A program made the position numbers and the translations under genes. A stretch of DNA of 56,897 nt from Arthrobacter sp. Bi83 (GTDB taxonomy: Bacteria > Actinomycetota > Actinomycetes > Actinomycetales > Micrococcaceae). Location of the stretch: the NCBI RefSeq assembly GCF_918698095.1, contig NZ_CAKKLY010000030.1:1-56897 (forward strand), written 5' to 3'. Positions 1 through 8,045 of the stretch are shown here, piece after piece. Position 1 is the first letter of the stretch. The number at the start of each line of letters is the position of its first letter. The notes under the pieces are model-generated. The model was not told the origin of the DNA. It saw only the letters and a program-made list of their open reading frames with translations, and made no database searches.

Positions 1-2
1 TC

Positions 3-1277
3 CCTGGCCCGGACGAGCTGGAACGGGCCGCTGCGGGCCGGCCGGTCTTCCTGTCCCGCGTCGATGCGCATTCGGCGCTTGTCTCGCCGGCCCTGGCAGC
101 CACGGCACGGCTCGACGAACTCGACGGCTTCGCCGCCAGCGGTCATGTCAAGCGGCAGGCACACGCCGCGGCCCGGCAAGCGGCCCGGAGTCTTCCCGCT
201 GCGGCCCTTCGGGGACATCAGCGGCGTGCATTGAAAGAGGCTGCCGCGAACGGCTATGTCGCACTGGCGGAGATGGGCGCCCCGCACATCGGAAGCGTGC
301 TGGACCTGCAGCTTGCAGCCGGGTGGAATATTGCCGCTGAATCCGACACGCCAATGCCGGAGGTTCTGCCGTATTGGGGGCAGCTGGTCTCATCGAAGGC
401 GGAAGCCGAGGCGCTGCTGGCTGAGCTCGGGGTTCCGGTCCGCGGGCTGGCAGGCGACCTGAACATCGATGGGTCAATCGGCTCTCGCACCGCCTCCCTC
501 CGGGAGCCGTATGCGGATGCACCGGGGGAAAGAGGAACGGCGTACCTCTCCACGGATGAGGCGGCTGCCCATCTGGCGGCCTGTTCCGTTCTGGGGATCC
601 AGGGCGGGTTCCATGTGATCGGCGACGCCGGCCTCGATGCCGCCCTGGACGCGCTGGAGCAGGCCGCCGCGGAGGTAGGAGAACAGCGAATCCGCGCGGC
701 GGGACACCGATTTGAACACGTCGAAATGGCTGACGCGGAGGCAATCGCGAGGCTCGGCAAGTACGCGGTCACAGTGAGCGTCCAGCCCGCCTTCGACGCT
801 GCCTGGGGCGGTCCGGGCAAGCTCTATGAGCAGCGCCTTGGGGCCAGAAGGCGGCATATGAACCCATTCGCGTCCTTCTACTCGGCTGGCGTCCCTGTCT
901 GTTTCGGCAGCGACAGCCCCGTCACCCCGCTGCGGCCCTGGGCCACGGTGAGAGCTTGCCTGGAGCACAACAACCCTGCCGAGCGGATCTCGGCCCGGGC
1001 AGCTTTCCTTGGCCACACACGCGCCGGCTGGCGGGCAGCCAGGCACGCCAATCCGATGGCGGGACAGTTAGTGCCAGGCGCACCTGCCACTTTTGCGGTC
1101 TGGGATGTCGAGGAGCTCATGGTCCAGGTCGCCGACGGCAGGGTCCAGTCCTGGAGCACCGATCCGCGTGCCCGCACACCCTTGCTTCCGGCCCTCGACA
1201 CCGGTTCCGATCCGCGCTGCCTCCAGACCGTCCGGGACGGACTGGAACTGCACTCCTCGGCGGGCTTCCGCGGCTGA
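3..1277 (+). CDS. Amidohydrolase family 3 (YtcJ-like), 5' end outside window
   Basis: This is the C-terminal part of a metal-dependent amidohydrolase of the YtcJ type. The frame is open from the first bases of the window, so the true start lies upstream. The fragment opens with a VDAHSALVS segment that resembles the substrate-side D-x-H-x-A motif of YtcJ proteins. It then has HRFEHVEMAD (a metal-ligand His region), SVQPAFDAAWGG, and near the end CFGSDSPVTPLRPW with the conserved catalytic-site Asp. Such enzymes hydrolyse N-acyl or cyclic amide bonds in the cytoplasm; the substrate cannot be read from the sequence. About 424 residues are present against roughly 530-560 for the family, so the metal-binding HxH strand is missing only because of the window edge. 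It ends in TGA, with a long gap before the next gene. Confidence 0.8.
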   Translation, partial: PGPDELERAAAGRPVFLSRVDAHSALVSPALAATARLDELDGFAASGHVKRQAHAAARQAARSLPAAALRGHQRRALKEAAANGYVALAEMGAPHIGSVLDLQLAAGWNIAAESDTPMPEVLPYWGQLVSSKAEAEALLAELGVPVRGLAGDLNIDGSIGSRTASLREPYADAPGERGTAYLSTDEAAAHLAACSVLGIQGGFHVIGDAGLDAALDALEQAAAEVGEQRIRAAGHRFEHVEMADAEAIARLGKYAVTVSVQPAFDAAWGGPGKLYEQRLGARRRHMNPFASFYSAGVPVCFGSDSPVTPLRPWATVRACLEHNNPAERISARAAFLGHTRAGWRAARHANPMAGQLVPGAPATFAVWDVEELMVQVADGRVQSWSTDPRARTPLLPALDTGSDPRCLQTVRDGLELHSSAGFRG

Positions 1278-1351
1278 GGGCTGCAGCGGCGGACGGCACT
1301 GCAACAAAGCGCCACGGAGCCGTGAATTTGCGGAGGATTGCCCGCAGTGAA

Positions 1352-1400
1352 ACCGGCCCTGACCTGCGGCTATACATTAAGGGGCAGGTCAGGTGCCGGT
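1352..1400 (+). other. Imperfect hairpin downstream of the amidohydrolase
   Basis: ACCGGC-CCTGACCTGC (1352-1367) pairs with GCAGGTCAGGTGCCGGT (1384-1400), a 16-bp stem with one bulged base and a 16-nt loop. No T-run follows, so it is not a classical terminator. It could be a processed 3' end or part of an untranslated transcript. Confidence 0.45.
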
Positions 1401-1427
1401 TGACAGGGCATCGGCAGTCCGTAGCAT
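1400..1427 (+). promoter_or_regulatory. Putative sigma-70 type promoter, TTGACA-N16-TAGCAT
   Basis: A perfect TTGACA (1400-1405) is followed 16 bp later by TAGCAT (1422-1427). It points towards ppm, about 390 bp upstream of that gene's start, so it would give a long untranslated leader or a separate transcript. A second -10-like TATAAT lies at 1736-1741 without a clear -35. I see no convincing protein gene in the 544-bp gap 1278-1821. Confidence 0.4.
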
Positions 1428-1821
1428 TGAGGGTCAACGGACGGATGCATTTGGAGCGGTGTCTGTCTGGCCACCAGCGAGACAAATCGGACGCGCAAGC
1501 CACCGGGCGACACGCGGCGGTGGCACCCCGTGGGCGGGTCCATAACGCATCAGAAAACAGTTCCCTTACCGGCAACCGCGTAAACCGGAACTGGCCCGAG
1601 GCGTGTGTGGACCTGCCCGTGGCATGTCCGGCACAGGGCGGGCATGGCTGGGCACACTCAGAATAGTTGCAGCGGAGTCCCGGCTGAGGACAAGGTGTGC
1701 AGAGAGCGGCGGAAAGACGGTCTGCGTATCGCCCGTATAATGGAGAGTTGCGCTTTGCGAGTCGGCGGCCCCGCCACACTCCACGCGTGCTGACCGCTCC
1801 CATCCAGGAAAGGCCTCCCCT

Positions 1822-2568
1822 GTGCGTGTCCTCACCATCATTCCCACCTACAACGAGCTGGAGTCGCTCCCAATCACCCTGGGACGCCTGCGTGCGGCGG
1901 TGCCGGCAGCCGACGTCCTCGTTGTGGACGACAACAGCCCGGACGGCACCGGACAGCTGGCGGACGGTATCGCTGCCGAAGACAACCAGGTCCACGTCCT
2001 GCACCGCAAGGGCAAGGAAGGGCTGGGCGCAGCCTACATTGCCGGGTTCAAGTGGGGTCTCGAGGCCGGCTATGACGTCCTGGTCGAAATGGACGCGGAC
2101 GGATCGCACCAGCCGGAGCAGCTGCCCCTGCTGCTGGACGCTGTGGAACAGGGTGCCGACCTCGCGATGGGCTCACGCTGGGTACGCGGCGGAAGCGTCG
2201 TTAACTGGCCGCTGTACCGGCAGGCGATATCCCGCATCGGCAGCACCTATTCCCGGATCATGCTGGGAGTCAAGATCAGGGACGTGACGGGCGGCTACCG
2301 CGCCTTCCGACGCACCACCCTGGAGAAGCTGAACCTGGACCAGATCGAGTCTGTGGGCTACGGCTTCCAGGTGGACCTGGCGTGGCGCGTCGCCAAAATG
2401 GGCCTGAAAATCGTCGAGTGCCCCATCACGTTCGTGGAGCGTGAACTGGGCGCCTCGAAGATGAGCGGAAACATCGTGGTCGAAGCCATGATCAATGTGA
2501 CGAAGTGGGGCCTGACGGCCCGCTGGAACAAACTGACGGGAAGGCGGCCGGCGTCCAGCCGGGCATAG
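1822..2568 (+). CDS. Polyprenol monophosphomannose synthase (GT2)
   Basis: Transfers mannose from GDP-mannose to polyprenol phosphate, making the lipid-linked donor for lipoglycan and protein mannosylation at the membrane. The 248-residue protein has the GT2 fold signatures: VVDDNSPDGT (about residues 34-43), DADGSHQPEQL (metal/donor site), GSRWVRGG and the acceptor-side Y-R-A-F segment of DVTGGYRAF. It is the soluble DPM1-type catalytic domain only; no apolipoprotein N-acyltransferase domain is fused to it, as happens in some actinobacteria. The start is GTG, chosen because AGGAAAGG lies 8 bp upstream. The gene ends at a strong terminator and faces rbpA tail to tail. It corresponds to actinobacterial Ppm1. 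Confidence 0.9.
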   Translation: MRVLTIIPTYNELESLPITLGRLRAAVPAADVLVVDDNSPDGTGQLADGIAAEDNQVHVLHRKGKEGLGAAYIAGFKWGLEAGYDVLVEMDADGSHQPEQLPLLLDAVEQGADLAMGSRWVRGGSVVNWPLYRQAISRIGSTYSRIMLGVKIRDVTGGYRAFRRTTLEKLNLDQIESVGYGFQVDLAWRVAKMGLKIVECPITFVERELGASKMSGNIVVEAMINVTKWGLTARWNKLTGRRPASSRA

Positions 2569-2610
2569 CCGCTCCGCCCGGCTGAACCGGCTAAGCTTTC
2601 GCCGGCAACA

Positions 2611-2656
2611 CAAAAGGCCGGATCCGCTGCATGTGCGCAGCGGATCCGGCCTTTTG
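2611..2656. terminator. Bidirectional terminator between ppm and rbpA
   Basis: Perfect 20-bp inverted repeat (2611-2630 with 2637-2656) around a 6-nt loop. The arms start CAAAAGGCCGG and end CCGGCCTTTTG, so each strand has a short T-run. It separates two convergent genes. Confidence 0.9.
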
Positions 2657-2671
2657 GCGCTTCACTGGGGG

Positions 2672-3019
2672 CTAGGCTGAGCGCCTTTCGCCCCGCCGTT
2701 CACGCAGAATGGTGAGGCGGTCTTCGAGGATCTGCTCAAGTTCGGGAAGCGACCGGCGCTCCAGCAGCATGTCCCAGTGTGTGCGGACAGCCTTTTCATT
2801 GCTGGTGTCCGGGCGTTCGCCATCAACGAGCAGCGCTTCTTTGCCGGTTTTGGAAACCCAGACAGGGGGGATCTCGGCTTCGGAGGAGAAGGTTACAAAG
2901 ACCTGCTCGCCGTCCTCGCACCGGTACTCAACCCGCTGACGCGGAGCCGGCTCCACGCCGGATTCGGTCTCCATGCTTTGGGCGCCAAGACGCATGCCCC
3001 GCAGGCTGCGATCGCTCAT
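2672..3019 (-). CDS. rbpA: RNA polymerase-binding protein RbpA
   Basis: Actinobacterial RNA polymerase accessory protein that binds the primary sigma factor and the beta subunit and stabilises the open promoter complex. The 115-residue protein matches the family in length and order: a basic N-terminal tail with RGMRLGAQS, a core domain containing RVEYRCEDGEQVFVTF and IPPVWVSKTG, then the sigma-interacting helix with RTHWDMLLERRS and LEQILEDRL. It lies tail to tail with the polyprenol mannose synthase, as in many actinobacteria. A promoter with a perfect TATAAT box lies about 160 bp upstream. The intervening leader contains two hairpins. Confidence 0.96.
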   Translation of the reverse strand: MSDRSLRGMRLGAQSMETESGVEPAPRQRVEYRCEDGEQVFVTFSSEAEIPPVWVSKTGKEALLVDGERPDTSNEKAVRTHWDMLLERRSLPELEQILEDRLTILRERRGERRSA

Positions 3020-3040
3020 GATTTCTCCCTCTGGTCGGTT

Positions 3041-3087
3041 CGCGGAGCGGGCTCCGCGCTAGCCGGAGGTTTCAAAGCTGCCTCCGG
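3041..3087 (-). other. Two hairpins in the rbpA 5' leader
   Basis: CGCGGAGC/GCTCCGCG (3041-3048 with 3051-3058) and CCGGAGG/CCTCCGG (3063-3069 with 3081-3087) are perfect inverted repeats between the rbpA promoter and its start codon. They may affect translation or stability; no known riboswitch fold is recognised. Confidence 0.4.
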
Positions 3088-3178
3088 ACTACGTTGTGCT
3101 CTACGTAGCATCACTAATTGAAACGCTCTGCCAAGCAATGTTGTTCCGAACGGAGTGAACCGACCGGACAAATATCCC

Positions 3179-3207
3179 ATTATACGGATTTGCTGCCTCT
3201 CCAGCAA
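3179..3207 (-). promoter_or_regulatory. rbpA promoter, TTGCTG-N17-TATAAT
   Basis: On the minus strand TTGCTG (3207-3202) is separated by 17 bp from a consensus TATAAT (3184-3179). This is the clearest housekeeping-type promoter in the window, giving an rbpA leader of about 150 nt. Confidence 0.6.
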
Positions 3208-3250
3208 CGCGGAGGCGGCTCCAAGGGCCTGCCCCCTCTACGCCATGGAA

Positions 3251-3282
3251 GAGGGAGGCCCGCCCGGCGGCGTGCCTCCCTC
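3251..3282 (-). terminator. Terminator-like hairpin after the SPFH gene
   Basis: GAGGGAGGC (3251-3259) and GCCTCCCTC (3274-3282) form a 9-bp stem immediately downstream of the SPFH gene on the minus strand. The T-run is weak. Confidence 0.5.
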
Positions 3283-3294
3283 GTATTCCGCAAT

Positions 3295-4245
3295 CTAGGA
3301 TGCAGGCTGTTTGTCGGCGTCGTCACCCGCGCCGAACAGGTCGCCGGAGCGCGGGTCGGGATTGGTGCCGCCCAGCGCGTTGCCGATTCCCTTGAGGGCT
3401 TCGCCCACCTCGCTGGGGATGATCCACAGCTTGTTGGAAGAACCTTCGGCGAGTTTGGGAAGCGTCTGCAGGTACTGGTAGGCGAGGAGCTTTTGGTCCG
3501 GATTGCCCTTGTGGATGGCATCAAACACCTTTTGGATCGCCTGGGCTTCACCGTCGGCGCGGAGGATGGCCGCCTTGGCGTCACCCTCCGCTTTGAGGAT
3601 GGCCGCCTGCCGCTGGCCTTCCGCCGTCAGGATGGCCGACTGCTTGGTGCCCTCGGCCGTCAAGATCGCGGCACGGCGGTCACGTTCAGCCCGCATCTGC
3701 TTCTCCATCGAATCCTGGATGGAGTGGGGCGGATCGATCGCCTTCAGCTCCACCCGGGAAACCCGGATGCCCCAGCGGCCCGTGGCCTCGTCCAGCACAC
3801 CGCGGAGCTGGCCGTTGATCTGGTCGCGGGACGTCAGCGCCTCTTCGAGGTTCAGGCCGCCCACCACATTCCGGAGCGTCGTGGTGGTCAGCTGCTCCAC
3901 AGCCTGGATGTAGTTCGCGATTTCGTACGTTGCAGCGCGGGGGTCCGTCACCTGGAAGTAGACCACGGTGTCGATGGACACCACCAGGTTGTCCTCCGTG
4001 ATCACGGGCTGGGGCGGGAACGAAACCACCTGCTCGCGAAGATCCAGCAGCGGCAGCAACCGGTCAACGAACGGGATCAGGATGGTCAGGCCAGGGTTCA
4101 GGGTCCGCTGGTACTTTCCCAGACGTTCAACAACACCGGCCCGGGCCTGTGGCACGATCCGCACTGAACGAACCAGCACGATGACGACAAAGACGATCAG
4201 GACCAGCATCACGATCGTGACGGCGAATCCTCCTGGACTATCCAT
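3295..4245 (-). CDS. SPFH/Band 7 (stomatin/QmcA-like) membrane protein
   Basis: Membrane-anchored SPFH protein of 316 residues. An N-terminal hydrophobic helix (about residues 8-26) is followed by the Band 7 domain, with AGVVERLGKY, LNPGLTILIPF and VDTVVYFQVTD. A C-terminal coiled coil then carries repeated A-I-L-T/K-A-E-G units (about residues 195-235). Such proteins oligomerise at the membrane and are linked to lipid microdomains and protease control. An NfeD gene lies 109 bp upstream on the same strand, the usual SPFH partner, so the two probably work together. The ATG start is preceded by GAAGGAG at good distance. Confidence 0.9.
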   Translation of the reverse strand: MDSPGGFAVTIVMLVLIVFVVIVLVRSVRIVPQARAGVVERLGKYQRTLNPGLTILIPFVDRLLPLLDLREQVVSFPPQPVITEDNLVVSIDTVVYFQVTDPRAATYEIANYIQAVEQLTTTTLRNVVGGLNLEEALTSRDQINGQLRGVLDEATGRWGIRVSRVELKAIDPPHSIQDSMEKQMRAERDRRAAILTAEGTKQSAILTAEGQRQAAILKAEGDAKAAILRADGEAQAIQKVFDAIHKGNPDQKLLAYQYLQTLPKLAEGSSNKLWIIPSEVGEALKGIGNALGGTNPDPRSGDLFGAGDDADKQPAS

Positions 4246-4354
4246 ACTTCTCCTTCATTCCCCAATTTTTCAGTGAAGCTGTACGTTGACGGCTCAGCCG
4301 CCATATCTGCTGCCGCCTGCTTGGAAACAGCAGAAATCTTGATGTGTCCGGCGG

Positions 4355-4816
4355 TTACTGGATGGCGGTTTCCGACTGTGGTGCCACGACCGCCGTCGCG
4401 CCTTCAATGGCGGCAACGATCACGCGCTGGCCTTCCGCCAGCACACCGGAGTCGGAGCGTGCACTCCAAATATCGCCGCCGATCTTGACCAGGCCCCCGG
4501 TGGAGGACACGGCCTCCATGACAAGCGCCGTCTCGCCGATCAGGCGGTCAATGTTCGTGCGCTGTTCAGCGGGTCCTTTGTGAAGGTGCTTGAGCGTGAC
4601 CGGCCGGACGAAGGCGATCATCAGCAGGGACACTACGCAGAAGACTACGATTTGAAGCCACAGGTCAGCCCCGGTGAAATCGGCCACAAGCGCGGCCAGG
4701 GCGCCTCCGCCAAGCATGATGAAAAACAAATCAAGGGTCAGCATCTCCACGGCTGCGAACGCGAGAAATACCGTGAGCCAGAGTGCCCACCAGTTTTCGC
4801 CTAGCCATTCGAACAT
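4355..4816 (-). CDS. NfeD family membrane protein
   Basis: Short NfeD (NfeD1b type), 153 residues. The N-terminal half holds hydrophobic segments (about residues 10-28, 32-48 and 52-70, including MLTLDLFFIMLGGGALAAL). The C-terminal half (about 85-145) is the soluble OB-fold, with LIGETALVMEAV, VKIGGDIWSA and GQRVIVAAIEG. NfeD proteins accompany SPFH proteins and are thought to help membrane microdomain organisation. The SPFH gene lies directly downstream. The protein lacks the ClpP-like protease domain of long NfeD proteins. Confidence 0.88.
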   Translation of the reverse strand: MFEWLGENWWALWLTVFLAFAAVEMLTLDLFFIMLGGGALAALVADFTGADLWLQIVVFCVVSLLMIAFVRPVTLKHLHKGPAEQRTNIDRLIGETALVMEAVSSTGGLVKIGGDIWSARSDSGVLAEGQRVIVAAIEGATAVVAPQSETAIQ

Positions 4817-4938
4817 TCGGTTCCCCCTTGATCCCGGGGGCTGCGGGGCAGACCCTCAGTAACTTTCTTCCATCCTAGATCGAACCGGCAACGCCGGGCA
4901 GGTGACCGGCGAGCCCGCGCCAGAACGTGGCCAAGCCG

Positions 4939-5832
4939 TTATTTATCGGCCGCCCCCGCGGGGAGAAAGACACTGATCCGGAACTTACAGCTGACACCGG
5001 TCAGAGCTGGGAAGCGGGCCAGCCGGGCCGCCAATTCGCCGCGGTCGGTGTGGTGGCCGGCAGGGCCCATGAGGGCCAGGTTGGCAACGTCAGCCGGGGA
5101 GAGCTCAAGATTTAGGTCGAGGTCCTGCGCGGACAGCAGTTCAAAATGGGCCGCGAGAGCGTCGGCCAGCCGTTCATCCTTTCCAGGCTCTATCCCGAGC
5201 ATTCCCGTCTGGCTGGCGATTTCGCCGAGGTGCCCACGCCGGGGCGTCACCACAACCAGCCGGCCGGAGGGCTTAAGTACGCGGGAGAATTCAGCGGCGT
5301 TGCGCGGCGCAAACACCACCGTCACGACGTCGACGGCGGCGTCCGCCACCGGAAACGGCTGCCACACGTCGCTCACCAGGTTTACGGCCTCGGGGTTGAG
5401 CCGTGCCGCGCGCCGGAGCGCGAACTTTGAGATGTCCAGTCCGACGGCGGCAATAGGCACCGCTGTGCCCACGCGGTCGAGTACCGCCCGCAGGTAGTGG
5501 CCGGTTCCGGTGCCGGAATCAAGGACTGTTGGTTCCGGGCCGCGCAGGGCAGGTACGGCCGCGGCAGCCACCGAATCTGCAAGCGGCCGATAATGTCCGG
5601 CGTCGAGAAAGGCGGTGCGTGCGGCCACCATGTCAGCAGTGTCCGCCTCGAATGCAGTTCCCTTGCCGACCAGCAGGTTGAAGTAGCCCTGTCTGGCGGC
5701 GTCGAAGCTGTGGCCGGCTTGGCAGGTGAGGGCACGGGCGAGGGAGGCCGTGCCTCCATCCGCCCCGGCCGGGACGGGAGCGAGGCCGGCGCGGCAGACA
5801 GGACACAGCAGGGCAGGCAGGCGGGATGGCAT
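4939..5832 (-). CDS. 23S rRNA (guanine-N1)-methyltransferase, RlmA family
   Basis: SAM-dependent methyltransferase of the RlmA/TlrB type, which modifies a guanine (G745 or G748) in 23S rRNA hairpin 35. An N-terminal zinc-finger-like element has CPVC at residues 10-13, then CQAGHSFD followed by RQGYFNLL, the family hallmark. The Rossmann core follows with LDSGTGTGHYLRA, and VTVVFAPRNAAEF carries the active-site loop. I chose the ATG at 5832 (297 residues) because the zinc motif then begins nine residues in; the open frame upstream has no family features and would run into the divergent peptidase promoter. Which guanine is modified is not decidable, and macrolide resistance is only a family-level possibility. 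Confidence 0.85.
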   Translation of the reverse strand: MPSRLPALLCPVCRAGLAPVPAGADGGTASLARALTCQAGHSFDAARQGYFNLLVGKGTAFEADTADMVAARTAFLDAGHYRPLADSVAAAAVPALRGPEPTVLDSGTGTGHYLRAVLDRVGTAVPIAAVGLDISKFALRRAARLNPEAVNLVSDVWQPFPVADAAVDVVTVVFAPRNAAEFSRVLKPSGRLVVVTPRRGHLGEIASQTGMLGIEPGKDERLADALAAHFELLSAQDLDLNLELSPADVANLALMGPAGHHTDRGELAARLARFPALTGVSCKFRISVFLPAGAADK

Positions 5833-5927
5833 GGGGACAATCCTAGGGCTGTTGACCGGGTGCGCCAGAAGGTAAAGCCGTGGGGAAAGGGAACCGTGAG
5901 GTGTTTCACACGCCTCGGCCGAGACGC

Positions 5928-5933
5928 TAGGCT
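5928..5933 (+). promoter_or_regulatory. -10 box TAGGCT, 7 nt before the S9 peptidase start
   Basis: TAGGCT ends 7 nt before GTG 5941 and there is no ribosome-binding site, so a leaderless mRNA is likely. No convincing -35 is seen. Confidence 0.5.
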
Positions 5934-5940
5934 CACGTGG

Positions 5941-8034
5941 GTGAAGCCTGAACACCTGCCGCTGCTCAAGTCCGTCTCCGCCCCTGCCGCCCACCCTGAC
6001 GGCTCACGCGCCGTTGTGTCGGTCACCCGCCCCGACTTCGATGCCGACGCTTACGTGGGCCAACTGTGGAGCGTCCCCCAGGATCCCGAAAAACCGGCGC
6101 GCCGAATAACACGCGGCTTCCGGGACACCGCTCCGGCCTTTTCCCCTGACGGCCGGGTCCTAGCCTTCCTGCGGGCCACCCCCGGCGGCAAGCCGCAGCT
6201 GCACGTGGTGGAAGCCGCCGGGGGAGAGCCCCAGCTCCTGACGGACAGGCCCCTCGGGGTCTCCTCCTACGCCTGGTCACCGGACTCGCAGCGCATAGTC
6301 TTTGGCTCAAGGGAGCCTGACGACGGCCGCTATGGCACCATCGAGGGCGTCAGCGCAGGCGGTGAAGATGCCCGCCTCATCACCGGCTTCAAGTACAGGA
6401 TGAACGGCGTTGGCTACACGGGCGACAAGCCGTTGCAGCTCTTCATTCTGGATGTTCCGGAACTTGGCGGGGAGCCCGAAATTAGGCCCGCGGGCCGCGC
6501 GCTCAGGGACGGTGCGCGCACCGCTGGGGACCGGCCCGGGCAGTCCGCCGGCAACGCAGGAGCGGCCATCGGCCTTCCGGACGCGAGGCAACTCACGACG
6601 GCGGCAACGGACCACACCGGTGAATCCTTCAGCAGCGACGGATCATCGGTCTACTTTGTGGCCGAACTGCACGAGGCGAGCGATCAGGACCTGGTCAGCG
6701 GCATCTACCGCCTTCCCGCCGGCGGCGGTGATCCGGTGCCGGTCAAGGCCCCAAACGTTGGGCCCCAGACCGTTCTTGACGTCCGCGAGTCGCAGGACGG
6801 GAAGTGGCTGTTTTTCACCGCCCAGGACCTTGGCGGCTCCAGCCGGGACTTCGTCGCAAAGAACACCGTTCTCCACGTCATGCCCGCGGCGGGCGGAGAA
6901 GCCCGGGCGCTCAGTGACGCCGAAAACATGGACGTTGCCGCCCCTGGTGCTCGGATCGAGCTCCGCGGCAGCGACGCTGCCCTGGCCCTGAACAACGCCC
7001 AAGGCACGGTGGAACTGCTTGAGTTCAGCGCCACGGGTAGCCATGCCCTGCTGGTCCACGGCGACAGGGTGGTCACCGGCGCCGGCGCCGCCGGCGCGTC
7101 ACTGTTCATCAGCTTCACGGACTCCGCCACGGAAGGCGACGTCGCCTTCTTCGGCAACGGCCAGCTGCGGCTACTGACGGATTTCTCGGCCGCCCTGCGG
7201 ACGGAGGCCGGCATCATCGAGCCCCGGGAGCTGGTCTTCCCGTCGCCGGATGGGTACGAAGTCCACGGCTGGGTGCTGATGCCGCCGGGCAAGGGCCCGC
7301 ACCCGGTGCTGCTCAACATCCACGGCGGTCCGTTCGCGCAATACACCGTGGCTCTCTTTGACGAAGCGCAGGTCTACGCGGAGGCCGGCTACGCGGTGGT
7401 GATGTGCAACCCGCGCGGTTCGGCAGGCTACGGGCAAGCGCACGGCAGGGCCATCAAGGAGCGGATGGGCACTGTGGACATGCAGGACGTTCTCGCCTTC
7501 CTGGAGGGTACCCTGGACAAATTCTCCGCGCTGGACGCCAAGGCCCTCGGGATCATGGGAGGTTCCTACGGCGGATATCTCACCGCATGGACCATCAGCC
7601 AGGACCACCGCTTCAAGGCCGCGATCGTGGAGCGGGGTTTCCTGGATCCGGTCAGCTTCGCCGGCTCATCCGATATCGGCTGGTTCTTCGGCGGCGAATA
7701 CACCGGGGAATCACCCGAGCAGGTGGCGGCCCAAAGCCCCATGGCCACGATCGCCGGCGTCCGGACGCCCACCCTGGTCATCCACAGCGAGGACGATCTC
7801 CGTTGCCCGGTGGAACAGGGCCAGCGGTATTTCACTGCGTTGAAGCAGCAAGGCGTGGAATCGGCGTTCCTGGTATTCCCCGGCGAAGACCATGAACTGT
7901 CCCGGTCCGGCACGCCTCATCACCGCCGTCAGCGCTTTGAGCACATCCTGGCGTGGTGGGCACGGTACCTGCCAACGGAGTCCAACCGTGGTGCGGAAGG
8001 CCAAGAGGCGCGGAACGAGGAGGCCGCGGACTAG
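5941..8034 (+). CDS. S9 family prolyl oligopeptidase-like serine peptidase
   Basis: Cytoplasmic serine peptidase of the acylaminoacyl-peptidase/dipeptidyl-peptidase branch, 697 residues from GTG 5941. An N-terminal beta-propeller (about residues 10-410) has WD-like blades such as FSPDGRVLAFLRA and WSPDSQRIVFGSR. The alpha/beta-hydrolase domain follows, with HGGPFAQYT, the nucleophile in GGSYGG (Ser542), the acid in HSEDDLRCP (Asp618/619) and the base in GEDHELSR (His651). It probably trims peptides or removes acylated N-terminal residues. There is no signal peptide. The start is chosen from the -10 box at 5928 and because the frame further upstream lacks family similarity. A Gly/Ala/Arg-rich stretch at about residues 182-212 looks like a lineage-specific loop. 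Confidence 0.9.
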   Translation: MKPEHLPLLKSVSAPAAHPDGSRAVVSVTRPDFDADAYVGQLWSVPQDPEKPARRITRGFRDTAPAFSPDGRVLAFLRATPGGKPQLHVVEAAGGEPQLLTDRPLGVSSYAWSPDSQRIVFGSREPDDGRYGTIEGVSAGGEDARLITGFKYRMNGVGYTGDKPLQLFILDVPELGGEPEIRPAGRALRDGARTAGDRPGQSAGNAGAAIGLPDARQLTTAATDHTGESFSSDGSSVYFVAELHEASDQDLVSGIYRLPAGGGDPVPVKAPNVGPQTVLDVRESQDGKWLFFTAQDLGGSSRDFVAKNTVLHVMPAAGGEARALSDAENMDVAAPGARIELRGSDAALALNNAQGTVELLEFSATGSHALLVHGDRVVTGAGAAGASLFISFTDSATEGDVAFFGNGQLRLLTDFSAALRTEAGIIEPRELVFPSPDGYEVHGWVLMPPGKGPHPVLLNIHGGPFAQYTVALFDEAQVYAEAGYAVVMCNPRGSAGYGQAHGRAIKERMGTVDMQDVLAFLEGTLDKFSALDAKALGIMGGSYGGYLTAWTISQDHRFKAAIVERGFLDPVSFAGSSDIGWFFGGEYTGESPEQVAAQSPMATIAGVRTPTLVIHSEDDLRCPVEQGQRYFTALKQQGVESAFLVFPGEDHELSRSGTPHHRRQRFEHILAWWARYLPTESNRGAEGQEARNEEAAD

Positions 8035-8045
8035 CGGGTGGGGGA

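Noticed and set aside
1117..2109. Long minus-strand open frame opposite the amidohydrolase end and ppm
   Set aside because: Third-position GC bias opens frames opposite real genes; no family motifs, and ppm on the plus strand is certain.
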